Assembly (NCBI RefSeq): GCF_000964085.1
Contig: NZ_JZRB01000010.1
Location: 25,185 to 89,184 of the forward strand
Origin: Luteibacter yeojuensis
GTDB taxonomy: Bacteria > Pseudomonadota > Gammaproteobacteria > Xanthomonadales > Rhodanobacteraceae
Direction: 5' to 3'
Length of the DNA: 64,000 nucleotides
The notes beneath the pieces are model-generated. The model had not been told where the DNA came from, made no database searches, and saw nothing but the letters and a program-made list of their open reading frames with translations. The position numbers and the translations under genes are program-made. How positions within the stretch are numbered: position 1 is the first letter of the stretch; each line of letters begins with the position of its first letter. Shown piece by piece: positions 63,699 through 64,000 of this stretch.

Positions 63699-64000
63699 GG
63701 GGAACTCCTTCCTACGCTTATGTTGTGGGGCGGCGATGTGCGCCGCGGGTGCCATGACACCAGCGCATCCGTGAACGATTCGTGCCGGGAAAATCGCAAG
63801 GTTCAGCTTTGCCGAATACGTCTTCACATAGCTTCTTTCCGGCTTCTTTGTGGCTTCCTTGTGGGAGCTTGCTTGCAAGCGATGCTCTTGCACCGGTTCA
63901 TTCGCTATCGCGAATGCATGTAACCAGCGGCTTGCGCCGCCTCAGGCTGGCGGGGTTTCGGCCGTCGGGGGCGGGCAGGCCCTTGGTGCCGCCAGTCGCG
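63699..64000. other. Right-end intergenic region with a REP element
   Basis: The region upstream of the BON-domain gene carries a REP at 63857-63885 (CTTGTGGGA, stem GCTTG-CTTG-CAAGC, GATGCT) and no gene I can support. The last 60 bases could be the 3' end of a minus-strand gene cut by the window edge. Confidence 0.5.
63857..63885 (+). repeat. REP element at the right end
   Basis: Same head and loop as the other copies but with stem GCTTG/CAAGC, an independent set of paired substitutions. Confidence 0.85.

Noticed and set aside
63942..64000. Possible C-terminal end of a minus-strand gene at the window edge
   Set aside because: An open frame ending in a TGA exists but only about 19 codons are visible and they are Pro/Ala-rich with no recognisable family.
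1..64000. tRNA, rRNA, prophage and transposase genes
   Set aside because: None recognised on either strand; the only mobile-type sequences seen are REP elements.

Overview
This window is GC-rich gammaproteobacterial chromosome. Gene order and protein families point to the Xanthomonadales, most likely Rhodanobacteraceae (Luteibacter/Dyella type). The reasons are: one contiguous polar-flagellum and F6-type chemotaxis locus (cheV-flgB-L-fliCDST-PilZ-fleQ-fliE-K-fliLM-fliNOPQR-flhBAFG-fliA-cheYZA-motCD-parC-parP-cheW-DUF2802), absence of flhDC, and several near-perfect sigma-54 promoters (TGGCAC-N5-TTGC) plus a sigma-28 promoter at flagellin. The genus assignment is inference.

Layout. 1-11.2 kb: 3' part of cheV, then the rod/hook operon flgBCDEFGHIJKL. 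11.2-15.8 kb: flagellin fliC, cap fliD, chaperones fliS and a fliT-like gene, and a PilZ-like protein. 15.8-24.3 kb: fleQ and the basal-body/export operon fliEFGHIJK. 24.3-30.1 kb: fliLM, a 341-base gap holding an inverted REP pair and a new sigma-54 promoter, then fliNOPQR-flhB. 30.1-42.5 kb: flhA, flhF, flhG, fliA, cheY, cheZ, cheA, motC, motD, parC, parP, cheW and a DUF2802 gene. 42.5-44.35 kb: a compositionally distinct aspzincin (M35) metallopeptidase gene and a possible small membrane ORF, bounded by REP elements. 44.35-49.9 kb (minus strand): tamA-tamB. 50-52.6 kb (minus): an NdvB-like GH17-GT2 beta-glucan synthase. 52.8-59.4 kb: dps diverging from hrpA-relA across an OxyR-like palindrome. 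59.4-60.8 kb (minus): yggT and proC. 60.9-63.3 kb: the twitching ATPases pilT and pilU. The right end holds a BON-domain periplasmic protein on the minus strand.

How the parts fit. FleQ with sigma-54 (rpoN is not in the window) would drive class II/III operons at flgB, fliD, fliE, fliL and fliN; FliA would drive fliC. FlhF/FlhG set polar flagellar placement, and ParC/ParP tether the CheA array at the pole. CheV, CheW, CheA, CheY and CheZ form the signalling core, and MotC/MotD the auxiliary stator.

The main unexpected signals are: (i) a CheA whose P1-P3 linker carries three FliM/CheZ-like acidic DEFEALLD peptides in place of an evident folded P2 domain; (ii) REP elements translated inside that same linker; (iii) a REP family with GTGG/GTAG heads and covarying stems scattered through the window; (iv) splitting of the usual fliLMNOPQR operon; (v) shared upstream elements before several sigma-54 promoters.
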